Assembly: GCF_002008365.1 (NCBI RefSeq)
Contig: NZ_MRDL01000059.1
Location: forward strand, 372,001 to 436,000
Source: Rhizobium leguminosarum bv. viciae USDA 2370
GTDB taxonomy: Bacteria > Pseudomonadota > Alphaproteobacteria > Rhizobiales > Rhizobiaceae
Direction of reading: 5' to 3'
Length of the DNA: 64,000 nucleotides
This document shows positions 1 through 8,382 of the stretch, piece by piece. The stretch's first letter is position 1; every line of letters starts with the position of its first letter. The position numbers and the translations under genes are program-made. The notes under the pieces are model-generated. The model was not told where the DNA came from, did not search any database, and saw nothing but the letters and a program-made list of their open reading frames with translations.

Positions 1-600
1 CGCATTCATCACCGAGGCGTTTTCGCGTTCGAGGAAACCGACCCGGCCGACTTCGTGGCTGAGCGATATCGACAGGCCGGGGATCTCGTTGCCGAGAATC
101 TCGGCGGCCCGCAGCTCCATATCAGGTGTCACCGGCGAAAACACCGAGGTGATCGAGGCTGCCTTGAGGCCGCGACTGCGGATTTCGCCGGCGATGCGCA
201 GGATCTCGGGCTCATCAAGCGGCGCGATCTTGCGGCCGTCGAATTCGTTGCCGCCACGCACCATGAAAGTGTGGCGGCCGAGTGTGTCGGCCAAATCCTT
301 CGGCCAATCGGTCATCGGCGGCAGCGCCTTGGTCGCCGGTAGGCCGAGCCTGATAGCGGCGACTTCGAGCAGCCGCTTGCGCTCGACGACGGCATTGGTG
401 AAATGCGTCGTGCCGATCATCACCGCCTGGATTTCCGAGACCGAGACGCCGGTCATCGACAGCACCTGCTTCAACACGGCGACAATGCCGGAGCCGACAT
501 CGCTGGTCGTCGGGCTCTTGCATGCTCCGAGTACCAGCGGGCCGTCCATCAGGGCAGCATCGGTATTCGTGCCGCCCACATCTATTCCAATACGCATCAT
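1..600 (-). CDS. Hydantoinase/oxoprolinase family protein, N-terminal part (cut by window edge)
   Basis: The minus-strand frame stays open from an ATG at 600 to the left edge, giving about 200 residues with no stop, so the C-terminus lies outside the window. It begins MMRIGIDVGGTNTDAALMD, the acetate-kinase-fold phosphate-binding loop seen at the N-terminus of HyuA/oxoprolinase subunits, and a GTTHFTNAVVERK motif follows near residue 68, also typical of the family. Members hydrolyse hydantoins or 5-oxoproline with ATP, usually with a HyuB-type partner that would lie further left. It is the last gene seen of a minus-strand operon containing an ABC importer and a racemase, which supports a hydantoin or related cyclic-amide pathway. 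The exact substrate is not known. Confidence 0.85.
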   Translation of the reverse strand, partial: MMRIGIDVGGTNTDAALMDGPLVLGACKSPTTSDVGSGIVAVLKQVLSMTGVSVSEIQAVMIGTTHFTNAVVERKRLLEVAAIRLGLPATKALPPMTDWPKDLADTLGRHTFMVRGGNEFDGRKIAPLDEPEILRIAGEIRSRGLKAASITSVFSPVTPDMELRAAEILGNEIPGLSISLSHEVGRVGFLERENASVMNA

Positions 601-681
601 GACCTCCGTGAGAATATGCCTGGCCGTGGCGCCGGAGCGGATGGCTCCGGTGCTGGCGATGTTCGCTGTTTCCGTGTTGCT

Positions 682-1746
682 TCAGGCGACGAGTGCCTCG
701 GATCGGTCGGGGTCCCAGCCGACCGTGACGGCGGCGCCGGGGGAAAATCGTTCGGTGCGGGACTGGTTCTGGCGCTCGGCGACAATCTCCTGGGAACCGA
801 TGGCCAGCCGGTAGCGCACCAGCGCACCCTGGTAGGTTTCGCTGACGACCGTCGCGGGAAGGCTGACGCCGGATGAGGTGTCGGGACCGATGATGACGTT
901 CTCGGGGCGAACTACCAGCTTTGCCGCCTGCCCGGCGGCCAGGCCTTCGGGACCCCGCGTCGGCAACACGGTTCCCTCCAGCAGCACGGTCATGCCTTGC
1001 CCGTCATTGGCGCCGACGGTGACGTCGATCACGTTCGAATGACCAATGAAGGTGGTGACAAACAGCGTCTTCGGCCGTTCGTAGATTTCCTCGGGCGTCC
1101 CGACCTGGACGATGTGCGCCTTCTGCATGACGCCGATGCGGTCGGACATCGTCAGGGCCTCGTCCTGGTCGTGGGTCACATAGACGGTGGTGATGCCGAG
1201 CTTCTTCTGTAGATCCTTGATCCAGTATTTCATTTCCTCCCTGAGGCTCTTGTCGAGTGCCGACAGCGGCTCGTCGAGAAGGAGGATGCGGGGCTCCGTG
1301 ACCAGCACGCGGGCAAGGGCGACACGCTGCTGCTCGCCACCCGAAAGCTGGCGCTGGAAACGCTCCTCATATCCGGAAAGCCCGACCTGGCGCAGCGCGG
1401 CGGTGACGCGCTTGCGGATCTCCTCCTTCGGCAGCTTCCGGAGCTTCAGGCCGAAGGCGATATTGTCGGCAACGTTCATGTGGGGGAAGATCGCGTAGTT
1501 CTGGAACACGATGCCGATGTCGCGTTTCTCCGGCGGCAATCTCGTCACGTCGTCGCGGCCGATGAGAATCTCGCCGCCGCTCGGCGGCACGAAGCCGGCA
1601 ATCATCCGGAGCGTCGTCGATTTTCCGCATCCCGATGGGCCGAGAAGGGAAAAGAACTCTCCTTCGGCGATGTGCAGGTCGATGCCGGCGACCGCGACGC
1701 TATCGCCGTAGGATTTAGCGAGCTTTTTCAGATGGATATCGGACAT
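682..1746 (-). CDS. ABC transporter ATP-binding protein, spermidine/putrescine (PotA) type
   Basis: The 354-residue protein has Walker A GPSGCGKST at residues 36-44, the signature LSGGEQQRVALAR, Walker B ILLLDEPLSALD and the switch histidine in VTHDQDEAL. A C-terminal TOBE-like extension after about residue 240 is what PotA/FbpC-type ATPases carry. It energises import by the two permeases at 2964-4684, working with the binding protein at 1813-2916. It lies 66 bp downstream of the binding-protein gene and 81 bp upstream of the hydantoinase gene in the same direction, so the transported compound is probably the substrate of the hydantoinase/racemase enzymes. That link is inference from neighbourhood. 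Confidence 0.93.
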   Translation of the reverse strand: MSDIHLKKLAKSYGDSVAVAGIDLHIAEGEFFSLLGPSGCGKSTTLRMIAGFVPPSGGEILIGRDDVTRLPPEKRDIGIVFQNYAIFPHMNVADNIAFGLKLRKLPKEEIRKRVTAALRQVGLSGYEERFQRQLSGGEQQRVALARVLVTEPRILLLDEPLSALDKSLREEMKYWIKDLQKKLGITTVYVTHDQDEALTMSDRIGVMQKAHIVQVGTPEEIYERPKTLFVTTFIGHSNVIDVTVGANDGQGMTVLLEGTVLPTRGPEGLAAGQAAKLVVRPENVIIGPDTSSGVSLPATVVSETYQGALVRYRLAIGSQEIVAERQNQSRTERFSPGAAVTVGWDPDRSEALVA

Positions 1747-1812
1747 GCGGCGAAGGCTCTCCTGTTATGAAGATGTGCGACGGGCGGCGCGGAACCGCCC
1801 GTCGCGGCGGCA

Positions 1813-2916
1813 TCAGCTGGCGAAAATGCCGTTGACCGTTTCGACGATGTCGTCTTCGTTTTCGAGGTAGGAATTCCAGTCCGGCACCCAGAAGCCCTTG
1901 ATGGCGTCGGCGCTGTTGACGACGCCGGCCTTGGCGAGATTGTCGGGCAGGACGGCGTTGCTGACCGTCGGGCGCAGGTAGAATTCCTTGCCCATATTGC
2001 CGATGAAGGTCGGATCGAGGGCGCGGTCAAGAAGCGCAAAAGCGAGCTTCTTTTGCACCGGCTCGGCATAACGGCTGATCGTATAGGTCTGCGTCAGGAT
2101 CGGCTGCTGTTCGGTCCAGTACCAGAAGGCGAAAGGCGCGCCCTTGTCGCGGGCCTGCATCGGCTCGGCATCGTCGAGCACGGCGACCACCACTTCGCCG
2201 CGGTCCATCAGCGTTTGCATGTTGCCGGTGAAATCGGAGATCTTGGCCGGCATCAGCGCCTTCATCGCCTCGTAGCCGGCATCAAGATCGTACTGATCCT
2301 TGCCGAAGATGCCGCAGGCGACGAGGAAGAAGTCCATCTGCAAGGTGTTTGACGTGATGTAGGTGCCGCGCTTGCCGGCGAATTCCGGCTTCCAGAGATC
2401 CTTGAACGACGAGGGCGGCGGCGAAACCAGATCGGTGCGATAGGCATAACCATACTGGTTGAAGGCCCAGGTGACGCCGACGCCATTGGCGGTGGCGAAG
2501 GGCCATAGGTTCTTGGCGTTCGGCACGTTCGGCAGCAGTTCGTCGAGTTTTAGGAAGAAATCGCCGGCCTTTGCCGTCTTGAACATCTCCGGCAAGTTCC
2601 AGTTGGTAATGTCGAGCGGCGGCTTCTCGGCGCCGCCGGCGACGAATTTTGGGAACCAGGGCCAGGTCGAGTCGTATTCGATCTTGCAGTTGAACTCCTT
2701 CTGGAAGTCGGTCAGCAGATATTTGTTGACCAGTTCGCCCCAGGGACCGCCCCATTCGCCGACGCGCAGCACCGCGCCGCCGGCATCAAAGACCTTGCCG
2801 TCGAAGGCGACATCCTGCGACCAGGCGTGATTGATGTTGAACAGGGGCAGCGTGGTGGCAGCGACGCCCATCTTCAGGATCGTGCGGCGGGTATGCCCTG
2901 TCGTTTTCTCAGTCAT
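1813..2916 (-). CDS. Extracellular solute-binding protein (PotD/spermidine-putrescine-like), Tat signal
   Basis: The 367-residue protein has an N-terminal twin-arginine signal (TRRTILKMG followed by a hydrophobic run ending near HAWSQ), so it is probably exported folded to the periplasm. The body matches the class of polyamine-type binding proteins, with a VLRVGEWGGPWGE start and a YGYAYRTDLV segment. A good ribosome site (AAGGGG, six bases before the ATG) supports the start. It is the periplasmic receptor for the importer encoded on both sides of it: permeases upstream, ATPase downstream. The ligand is unknown; a hydantoin, ureide or amine-like compound would fit the neighbours. Confidence 0.9.
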   Translation of the reverse strand: MTEKTTGHTRRTILKMGVAATTLPLFNINHAWSQDVAFDGKVFDAGGAVLRVGEWGGPWGELVNKYLLTDFQKEFNCKIEYDSTWPWFPKFVAGGAEKPPLDITNWNLPEMFKTAKAGDFFLKLDELLPNVPNAKNLWPFATANGVGVTWAFNQYGYAYRTDLVSPPPSSFKDLWKPEFAGKRGTYITSNTLQMDFFLVACGIFGKDQYDLDAGYEAMKALMPAKISDFTGNMQTLMDRGEVVVAVLDDAEPMQARDKGAPFAFWYWTEQQPILTQTYTISRYAEPVQKKLAFALLDRALDPTFIGNMGKEFYLRPTVSNAVLPDNLAKAGVVNSADAIKGFWVPDWNSYLENEDDIVETVNGIFAS

Positions 2917-2963
2917 GAAGTTCCCCTTTTTGCTCTATCGTTGATGTGTAGGCGTAGCGGTAT

Positions 2964-3767
2964 TCATCCCCCGAAGGTGCGTTTCAGGTTGACGAGTCTG
3001 GAGGTCAGCACGGTGGAGAGAATGACGAGTGCGATGGCGAAGATGCCCGCGGCGGCGGCCGTCGGCTCGAACTGGTAGCGCATCGAGACATACATCGCGA
3101 TCGGCAGCGTCTGCAGGTTCGGCGTCGACAGAAACAGCGTGACTTCGAACTGGCCGAACGAGACGATGAAGGCGAAGATCGTGCCCGCCGAAATTGCCGG
3201 CCCGATGATCTTCAGCGTCACCAACCGGAAAGCGGTGAAAGGCGAGGCGCCAAGGCTGCGGGCGGCCTCTTCCAGCGAGCGGTCGAAACCGACCAGTGCC
3301 GCCGTCACAGTCGCGATGACGAAGGGGCAGGTGACGATCACGTGGCCGATAATCAGCCCCGGCATGGTGCGGGCAAGGCCGATGCCCGTGGTCACGTAGA
3401 AGACATAGAGGGCAAGTCCCAGCACCACGCCGGGCAGCACGATCGGCAGCATGAAGAAGCCGCGCAAGATGCTGGAGGTACGGCTCTGCGAGCGGGTCAG
3501 ATAGATCGCCGCCATCGTGCCGATCACCGTCGAGATCAGCGTCGAGACCAGTGCGATCATGAAGCTGACCCCATAGGCCGAGAGGAAGACGGGCGAAGTC
3601 AGGAACGCCTGTATCCAGCGCAGCGACAGGCCCTCCGGCGGAAAAGTCAGGTAATCGCCCGAGTTCAGGCCGGCAAGCACCACGATGAAGACCGGCACCA
3701 GGAGGATCGCCAGCGACAGCAGCGAGATGGCCTTGAAGGCAAGGGGGATGGCGGATTCTTCACGCAT
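2964..3767 (-). CDS. ABC transporter permease (PotC type)
   Basis: This is an inner-membrane permease of 267 residues beginning MREESAIPLAFKAIS, with about six hydrophobic segments and the MetI-type EAA loop EEAARSLGASPFTAFRLV that contacts the ATPase. The frame is open further upstream, but the ATG at 3767 overlaps the stop of the preceding permease as TGATG, which indicates translational coupling and fixes the start. It forms the translocation pore with the 3767-4684 permease. Confidence 0.9.
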   Translation of the reverse strand: MREESAIPLAFKAISLLSLAILLVPVFIVVLAGLNSGDYLTFPPEGLSLRWIQAFLTSPVFLSAYGVSFMIALVSTLISTVIGTMAAIYLTRSQSRTSSILRGFFMLPIVLPGVVLGLALYVFYVTTGIGLARTMPGLIIGHVIVTCPFVIATVTAALVGFDRSLEEAARSLGASPFTAFRLVTLKIIGPAISAGTIFAFIVSFGQFEVTLFLSTPNLQTLPIAMYVSMRYQFEPTAAAAGIFAIALVILSTVLTSRLVNLKRTFGG

Positions 3768-4684
3768 CAGGTGCGCCCCCCCGAGGTTCTGACCGCCGCC
3801 TGGTGGTAGACCGCAACGGCTGCGATGCTCGTCACGAAGAGCACCACGGCGATGGCGGCGCCGAACTGCCAGCGCCCGACTTCGGCGATCTGCTGATAGA
3901 TATGGATGGGCAGCACCATCACCTTCCAGCCACCCATCAAGGCGGGAACGACGTAGGAGCTGATCGAAAGCGCAAAGACCAGAAGCGTGCCGGCCAGGAT
4001 TCCGGGCATCGAGAGCGGAAGCACGATGGTGACGAAGGCGTGCCAACGCGAGGCGCCGAGGCTGCGGGCTGCCTCTTCGAGCGAGGGATGGATCGCCTTG
4101 ATGATACCGATCAGCGACAGCACCATGAAGGGCAGGGTGATCTGCACCAGCCCGACGATGACGCCGAAGACATTATACATCAGCGGCAGTGGCGCTGTTA
4201 TCGCCCCGACCCTGAGGAGAAATCCGTTGATGAGGCCGTTATCGCCGAGCAGCACCATCAGTCCGTACATGCGGATGACCATGTCGAGCTGCATGGAGGA
4301 CAGGACGAGGATCATCAACAGCGTGGCGCGGCTCGGCTTCACCGTCTTTGCGATGACGTAGGCGAGGGGATAGCCGAAGAACAGGCAAGCGGCGCCGACG
4401 ATGGCCGAAATCCAGATCGAGCGCAGGATCGATTCATAATAGCTCGCCCGTGTGAAGATGCGGACGAAATTGTCGAAGGTGATCTGGCTGTTGAGGGCGA
4501 TGACGCCGGCGACGGATTTGTTGAAGGCGAGCCCGAAGAGTGATGCGGTCGGGATCACGAAGAAGACAAGGAAGACGAGGAGCGCCGGGATGACCAGCCA
4601 CCACAGGCGGAAATCCTGAAGAGCGGTGGTCGATCCTTTCCGCTTTTCCGTTCGTGTCATGGTGTCCGTTTGCGCAATCGCCAT
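3767..4684 (-). CDS. ABC transporter permease (PotB type)
   Basis: This 305-residue membrane protein has a basic cytoplasmic N-terminus followed by a first transmembrane segment (LWWLVIPALLVFLVFFVIP, around residues 29-47) and further hydrophobic segments. The EAA loop EEAARSLGASRWHAFVTI identifies a binding-protein-dependent permease. It is translationally coupled to the second permease by a one-base overlap, and follows the racemase gene by 33 bp, so racemase, permeases, binding protein, ATPase and hydantoinase look like one operon read leftward. Confidence 0.9.
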   Translation of the reverse strand: MAIAQTDTMTRTEKRKGSTTALQDFRLWWLVIPALLVFLVFFVIPTASLFGLAFNKSVAGVIALNSQITFDNFVRIFTRASYYESILRSIWISAIVGAACLFFGYPLAYVIAKTVKPSRATLLMILVLSSMQLDMVIRMYGLMVLLGDNGLINGFLLRVGAITAPLPLMYNVFGVIVGLVQITLPFMVLSLIGIIKAIHPSLEEAARSLGASRWHAFVTIVLPLSMPGILAGTLLVFALSISSYVVPALMGGWKVMVLPIHIYQQIAEVGRWQFGAAIAVVLFVTSIAAVAVYHQAAVRTSGGRT

Positions 4685-4717
4685 CTCTGTCCTCTCAATG
4701 GAACGTCCAGCGTTCTC

Positions 4718-5488
4718 TCATTCGGCCGCAAGCGGCATGGGCAGATGAATATAGTCGTAGCCGAGCAACTGTTTTTCGGGCGGCTGTGGGAAGGTCAGCT
4801 TGCTGTGGGCAAGGTTCGAACGCACCAGCGCGGCAGCAACGGAAACAGCGGCGGGAATGGGATCGATGACAGGCACGTCGATCCCGTGCGCCAGAAGTCC
4901 CTCGCGCAGGGCGAAGGCGCAGCCCATCAGGCCGGTGCAGCCGAAGACGAGCGCCTCGGCGCCATCTTCCTCAACCGCCCGGATGCCTTCCTTGATCAGC
5001 ATCGCCTTGGTCCGGTCGAGATCTTCCTCGAGTTCCAGAACGGGAATATCGACGCTACGCACCGAGGCAAGCTTGGTCGAAAGGCCGGCGACGGCCGCGG
5101 TGTTTTCAAAGGATGCGCGCAGTCGGCGCATCACGGTGAGGACGGAAAACCGGTGGCCGAGCATCGCCGCAAGGTGCATGCCGGTCTCGCAGGGTCCAAG
5201 CACCGGGATCGTCACGGCTTCCCGCGACGGCCTGAGACCCGGATCGCCCATGCAGTCGATGATGACGGCGTGGACGCCTTCATTCTGCGCCTTGATCGCT
5301 TCGGCGATTGTTCCGGGCACCGAGAGGGCAGCCTCGAACTCGCTCTCGATCGATCCCGGTCCGGCCGTAATCTGCGAGTGACTGACCTTGATGCCGGGAT
5401 ATTCCAGTGCCCGGAGATCGGCGACTTTGCGAAATCCTTTGGTGACGATCGGTGACACCACGCGAATTTCTACGACGTTATCCTGCAC
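4718..5488 (-). CDS. Aspartate/glutamate racemase family protein, hydantoin racemase-like
   Basis: The protein of 256 residues has the two catalytic cysteines of the Asp/Glu/hydantoin racemase family in IIDCMGDPG and LVFGCTGLMG, and the substrate-site motif PVLGPCETG. I place the start at the GTG at 5488 because an excellent ribosome site (AAGGAGG) lies six bases upstream; an ATG at 5524 would put that site inside the gene. Family members interconvert D- and L-5-substituted hydantoins or acidic amino acids. It is the first gene of the leftward hydantoinase-type operon, which favours hydantoin racemase over glutamate racemase. Substrate specificity is inferred. Confidence 0.82.
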   Translation of the reverse strand: MQDNVVEIRVVSPIVTKGFRKVADLRALEYPGIKVSHSQITAGPGSIESEFEAALSVPGTIAEAIKAQNEGVHAVIIDCMGDPGLRPSREAVTIPVLGPCETGMHLAAMLGHRFSVLTVMRRLRASFENTAAVAGLSTKLASVRSVDIPVLELEEDLDRTKAMLIKEGIRAVEEDGAEALVFGCTGLMGCAFALREGLLAHGIDVPVIDPIPAAVSVAAALVRSNLAHSKLTFPQPPEKQLLGYDYIHLPMPLAAE

Positions 5489-5826
5489 GGCCGGCCTCCT
5501 TGATGCGCAATTCGCTCTGGGCAATTCATGGGCTTACGGTGCCGCAGTCCGCCCCGGCTTGGAAGTTCTGAAATGAGTAGGTGCGGATGTGATTCGGATG
5601 GGTCATCGGCCGGTACGGATGGTGGATAACCTATTCGAACGGATAGGGTGCGCAAGAAAAAGCGATTTTAAAACAAATGCTTCTCGACCGATCAATTCCA
5701 GAAGCATTGCATTCCAGCGTGAAAATCTGCCGCCATCAGGGGGTTTGACGAGGCCGAGCAGACGAATAACCCTGCATCGACGACAGTAGGTTCAAGACCG
5801 CCTGCTCATCACCGGGGAATCGTGCC
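5489..5826. other. Divergent intergenic region with an inverted repeat
   Basis: This 338-base region separates the leftward racemase operon from the rightward nitroreductase-like gene, so it should hold both promoters. It contains an inverted repeat AATGCTTCT / AGAAGCATT (5676-5684 and 5700-5708, 15-base spacer) in an AT-rich patch, a plausible regulator site. No convincing gene is seen. Confidence 0.5.
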
Positions 5827-6834
5827 ATGCCTTCGGCCAAAGCCGTGCCTTCCGCATCATCCTTCCAGAACCGCGCCAGAACGGCGTGGCGCCTGTTTGC
5901 GAATTTCGCCTATGACTATCGCCGTTTCCGCCGCGCCTCCTTCATCGATGGCGCACAGTCGCGCGAAAACCGGCGGGCACATATCCATCTCCTGGCACAT
6001 ATGCTGGAATACGGAATGTCGCTTTCCAATCCGCGCAACGGCTTCGGCATGGACAAGGTGCGGCTGCTGGCGGCAGAGACGCGCCGCTATATCGAGCAGC
6101 ATGGCCATGACGCTTCGGCCGATATCGGCCTTTCCGTGCTTTCGGCCTATGTCGCCTTCAATGCGGAGCAGGGCGATGTCAGCGAGGCACAGGCACTGCT
6201 GGACGATCTGCTCGTCGTCGCCGGCATCGGGCACAATATCCGGCCCGGCGGCAGCGAGGCGGTCAGTGCAGCCGAGATCGTCAGGCACGCGCGGATGGAT
6301 TTCGTCTCCTTCATGGAGGCACGCCACAGCGTGCGCCAGTATGACAGCAACAGGACAGTCGCGTTCGAGAAGATCGAAAGATCCATCCGTGCGGCCCAGC
6401 AATCGCCTTCGAGCTGCAACCGACAGACATGCCGTGTCTACGCCTTCACCGAGAAGCCGTCGATCGCCCGCGTTCTCGCCCATCACGACGGCAATCGCGG
6501 CTTCGGCGAGCAGCTCGGCGGCGTATTCGTCGTGACGGTCGACCTGTCGCACTGGAACACGGTCGGCGAACGAAACCAGGGATGGGTGGACGGCGGCATG
6601 TTCGCCATGACGCTGGCGCTTGGCCTCCACGCCGAGGGACTAGGCGCCTGCATGCTGAACTGGAGTGCGGCGCGCGAGCAGGATATCAACATGCGGACCT
6701 GCGTCGGCATCCCCGACAACGAAATCATCATCACGCTGATCGGTTTCGGTGAGATGCGCGCGGATTTTCGCGTGCCGGTATCGGCCCGAAAGCCGATCGA
6801 CATGGTCCTGACGCACGAACCACCGCTCCGGTAA
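5827..6834 (+). CDS. Nitroreductase family protein
   Basis: The 335-residue protein has an extra N-terminal helical region of about 150 residues and then a nitroreductase fold. The FMN-binding start motif is FMEARHSVRQYDSNRTV (around residues 163-179), followed by the typical AQQSPSSCNRQTCRVY and, near the end, LHAEGLGACMLNW and GFGEMR. Such enzymes use FMN and NAD(P)H to reduce nitro or related groups. The long N-terminal extension is seen in a subfamily often found near polysaccharide genes, but no such genes are next to it here. It appears monocistronic. The natural substrate is unknown. Confidence 0.82.
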   Translation: MPSAKAVPSASSFQNRARTAWRLFANFAYDYRRFRRASFIDGAQSRENRRAHIHLLAHMLEYGMSLSNPRNGFGMDKVRLLAAETRRYIEQHGHDASADIGLSVLSAYVAFNAEQGDVSEAQALLDDLLVVAGIGHNIRPGGSEAVSAAEIVRHARMDFVSFMEARHSVRQYDSNRTVAFEKIERSIRAAQQSPSSCNRQTCRVYAFTEKPSIARVLAHHDGNRGFGEQLGGVFVVTVDLSHWNTVGERNQGWVDGGMFAMTLALGLHAEGLGACMLNWSAAREQDINMRTCVGIPDNEIIITLIGFGEMRADFRVPVSARKPIDMVLTHEPPLR

Positions 6835-6996
6835 GCCTCAATCGTCGAGCGATCGGCAGCGCTCGACACCATCGGCAAGATCGCCTTGAGGCCCAACGTC
6901 AGGACGAGGAGCCTGATGAAGATGGATACGCTCGCTCCAAGAGAAGCGGTTAGCCGGCAGCTTTATCATTGGCAGGCTGTGTGGTAGGAGCGGCTC

Positions 6997-7341
6997 ATGA
7001 CATCACTGATCGATTTTGATTGCCGAAGCTGCGGAGCCTGCTGCTCCTATTCGTCGACCTGGCCCAGATTTTCCACCGAAACAGAAGCTGCTCTCGATTT
7101 GCTGCCGGCGCAGTTCGTAGCCGCGAACGAGCAGGGAATGCGTTGCGACGGTGCGCGTTGCTCCGCACTGGTCGGTCGCGTCGGTTCGGAGACATCCTGT
7201 CAAGTGTACGATCTTCGGCCTGACGTCTGCCGCGCCTGCGTCCCAGGGGATGGCGCTTGCCTGACCGCGCGCGAGTTCTTCGGGATCGGCCAGCCAAGTT
7301 TGCCGCCCGGTCACATCGATGCGCATTTGCCAATCAACTGA
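6997..7341 (+). CDS. Small YkgJ-type zinc/iron-chelating cysteine cluster protein
   Basis: The 114-residue protein is rich in cysteine: CRSCGACC at residues 9-16, a second pair around CDGARC, and CQVYDLRPDVCRAC further on. This spacing matches the YkgJ family, thought to bind a metal or an Fe-S centre. No signal peptide or membrane segment is present, so it should be cytoplasmic. It stands alone between the nitroreductase-like gene and the TetR gene. The biochemical role of the family is not settled. Confidence 0.82.
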   Translation: MTSLIDFDCRSCGACCSYSSTWPRFSTETEAALDLLPAQFVAANEQGMRCDGARCSALVGRVGSETSCQVYDLRPDVCRACVPGDGACLTAREFFGIGQPSLPPGHIDAHLPIN

Positions 7342-7762
7342 GATGAGTGGCGCGGTCCCCCGCGCCAATGTTGGCTATGACGGCGATTGCGCGCTAGGCG
7401 CGGCACTTTAAAACCGACTGTGGCGATTCAACACCCGCGACCGACATGATCGATCCGGTGGTATCAAAGCAAATCTTCGAGGACTTGCCCAAAGTCTCGG
7501 CGTGGCGGGTAGCGCTGGCAGCGCTCAGATGACTACGCCGAGCGTTTCCAACAGCTCCTTCGTCAGCATTCGGCTCTGCTTGCTGTCTGAGGGTCCTGTC
7601 ACGGCAAGGACAAATGACGGCAGCGCCCACAACACCTAGCAGCACAGTGATGCGTTCAAAATAGCTGCTACTGTTCTAACCGCTGGTCAATAAATCCTCT
7701 TGACTCTCCAAATGGGATACTTATTTAGATGAGTAATAACTCACTCAATTGAACTCGGTCAT
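7342..7762. other. Intergenic region without a supported gene
   Basis: About 420 bases with no frame I can support. The minus strand has a short stretch near 7530-7630 whose translation looks protein-like in one frame (it ends KELLETLGVVI then stop), which may be the tail of a decayed gene. The right end contains an operator-like repeat upstream of the TetR gene. Confidence 0.4.
7730..7743. promoter_or_regulatory. Probable TetR operator upstream of the TetR gene
   Basis: TGAGTAATAACTCA is an inverted repeat of TGAGT/ACTCA with a four-base centre, 19 bases before the ATG of the TetR gene. The same half-sites recur upstream of the neighbouring dehydrogenase gene, which supports a shared regulator. 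Confidence 0.55.
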
Positions 7763-8332
7763 ATGGCGCGTCCTCTAAGCGAAGAAAAACGGCAAGCCTT
7801 GCTTGAGGCGGCATGCGATTTTGTAGCCCGCTTGGGAACTGAGGCGTCGACCGCGAAGATTGCAAAGGCTGCGGGTGTGTCCGAGGGAACGCTGTTCACT
7901 TATTTTCCAACCAAGGACGATCTTCTCAATCAACTCTTCGTGTCGATCGAAATCGATCTGATGGAGCGGATGCTTGCTCCATATCCGGATGGGGACGCTC
8001 CTCGCCAAAGGCTAAGACGCGTGTGGGACCGTCTGGTGGATTGGGGATTGACCAATTCGACGGCTCGCAAGGCTGTCAGACAGCTCAAGGTTTCGGATCG
8101 GGTAACCGCGCAGAGCAGACAAAAAAGCAAAGCCATGGTCCACGATGCACGGGCAATCGTCGCAGCATGTCTTGCCGGACGTGCCGATCCTGAAAGGATT
8201 GACTTCTATATCGATACGGTCCTGTTCGGCCTTGCCGAAATCACGATCAATGCGATAACCGCCAACCCGAAACAGGACAAGAACATCCGACAGGCTGGTT
8301 TCGACCTGTTTTGGAAAGGTACCGCCACATAA
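7763..8332 (+). CDS. TetR/AcrR family transcriptional regulator
   Basis: This 189-residue regulator has the N-terminal helix-turn-helix of the family (ASTAKIAKAAGVSEGTLFTYFPTKDDLLNQLF, split at residues 29-60), and a divergent C-terminal ligand domain. It lies 50 bp upstream of a short-chain dehydrogenase on the same strand. Matching TGAGT/ACTCA inverted repeats lie before both genes, so it probably represses itself and the dehydrogenase until an inducer binds. The base composition (relatively AT-rich codons) differs slightly from the flanking genes, hinting at separate acquisition. Confidence 0.9.
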   Translation: MARPLSEEKRQALLEAACDFVARLGTEASTAKIAKAAGVSEGTLFTYFPTKDDLLNQLFVSIEIDLMERMLAPYPDGDAPRQRLRRVWDRLVDWGLTNSTARKAVRQLKVSDRVTAQSRQKSKAMVHDARAIVAACLAGRADPERIDFYIDTVLFGLAEITINAITANPKQDKNIRQAGFDLFWKGTAT

Positions 8333-8338
8333 AATTTG

Positions 8339-8365
8339 ACTCATTATTGAGTGCCTAAACACTCA
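8339..8365. promoter_or_regulatory. Probable TetR operator upstream of the dehydrogenase gene
   Basis: Two overlapping inverted repeats share a TGAGT half-site: ACTCATTATTGAGT (8339-8352) and TGAGTG/CACTCA with a six-base centre (8348-8365). They sit between the TetR stop and the ribosome site of the next gene and match the half-sites before the TetR gene. Confidence 0.55.
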
Positions 8366-8382
8366 TTTAAAAGGAAAGCGAC

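Noticed and set aside
7394..7645. Minus-strand frame of 83 codons between the cysteine-cluster and TetR genes
   Set aside because: No homology-like pattern, no good ribosome site; another frame of the same strand looks more protein-like but lacks a proper start.
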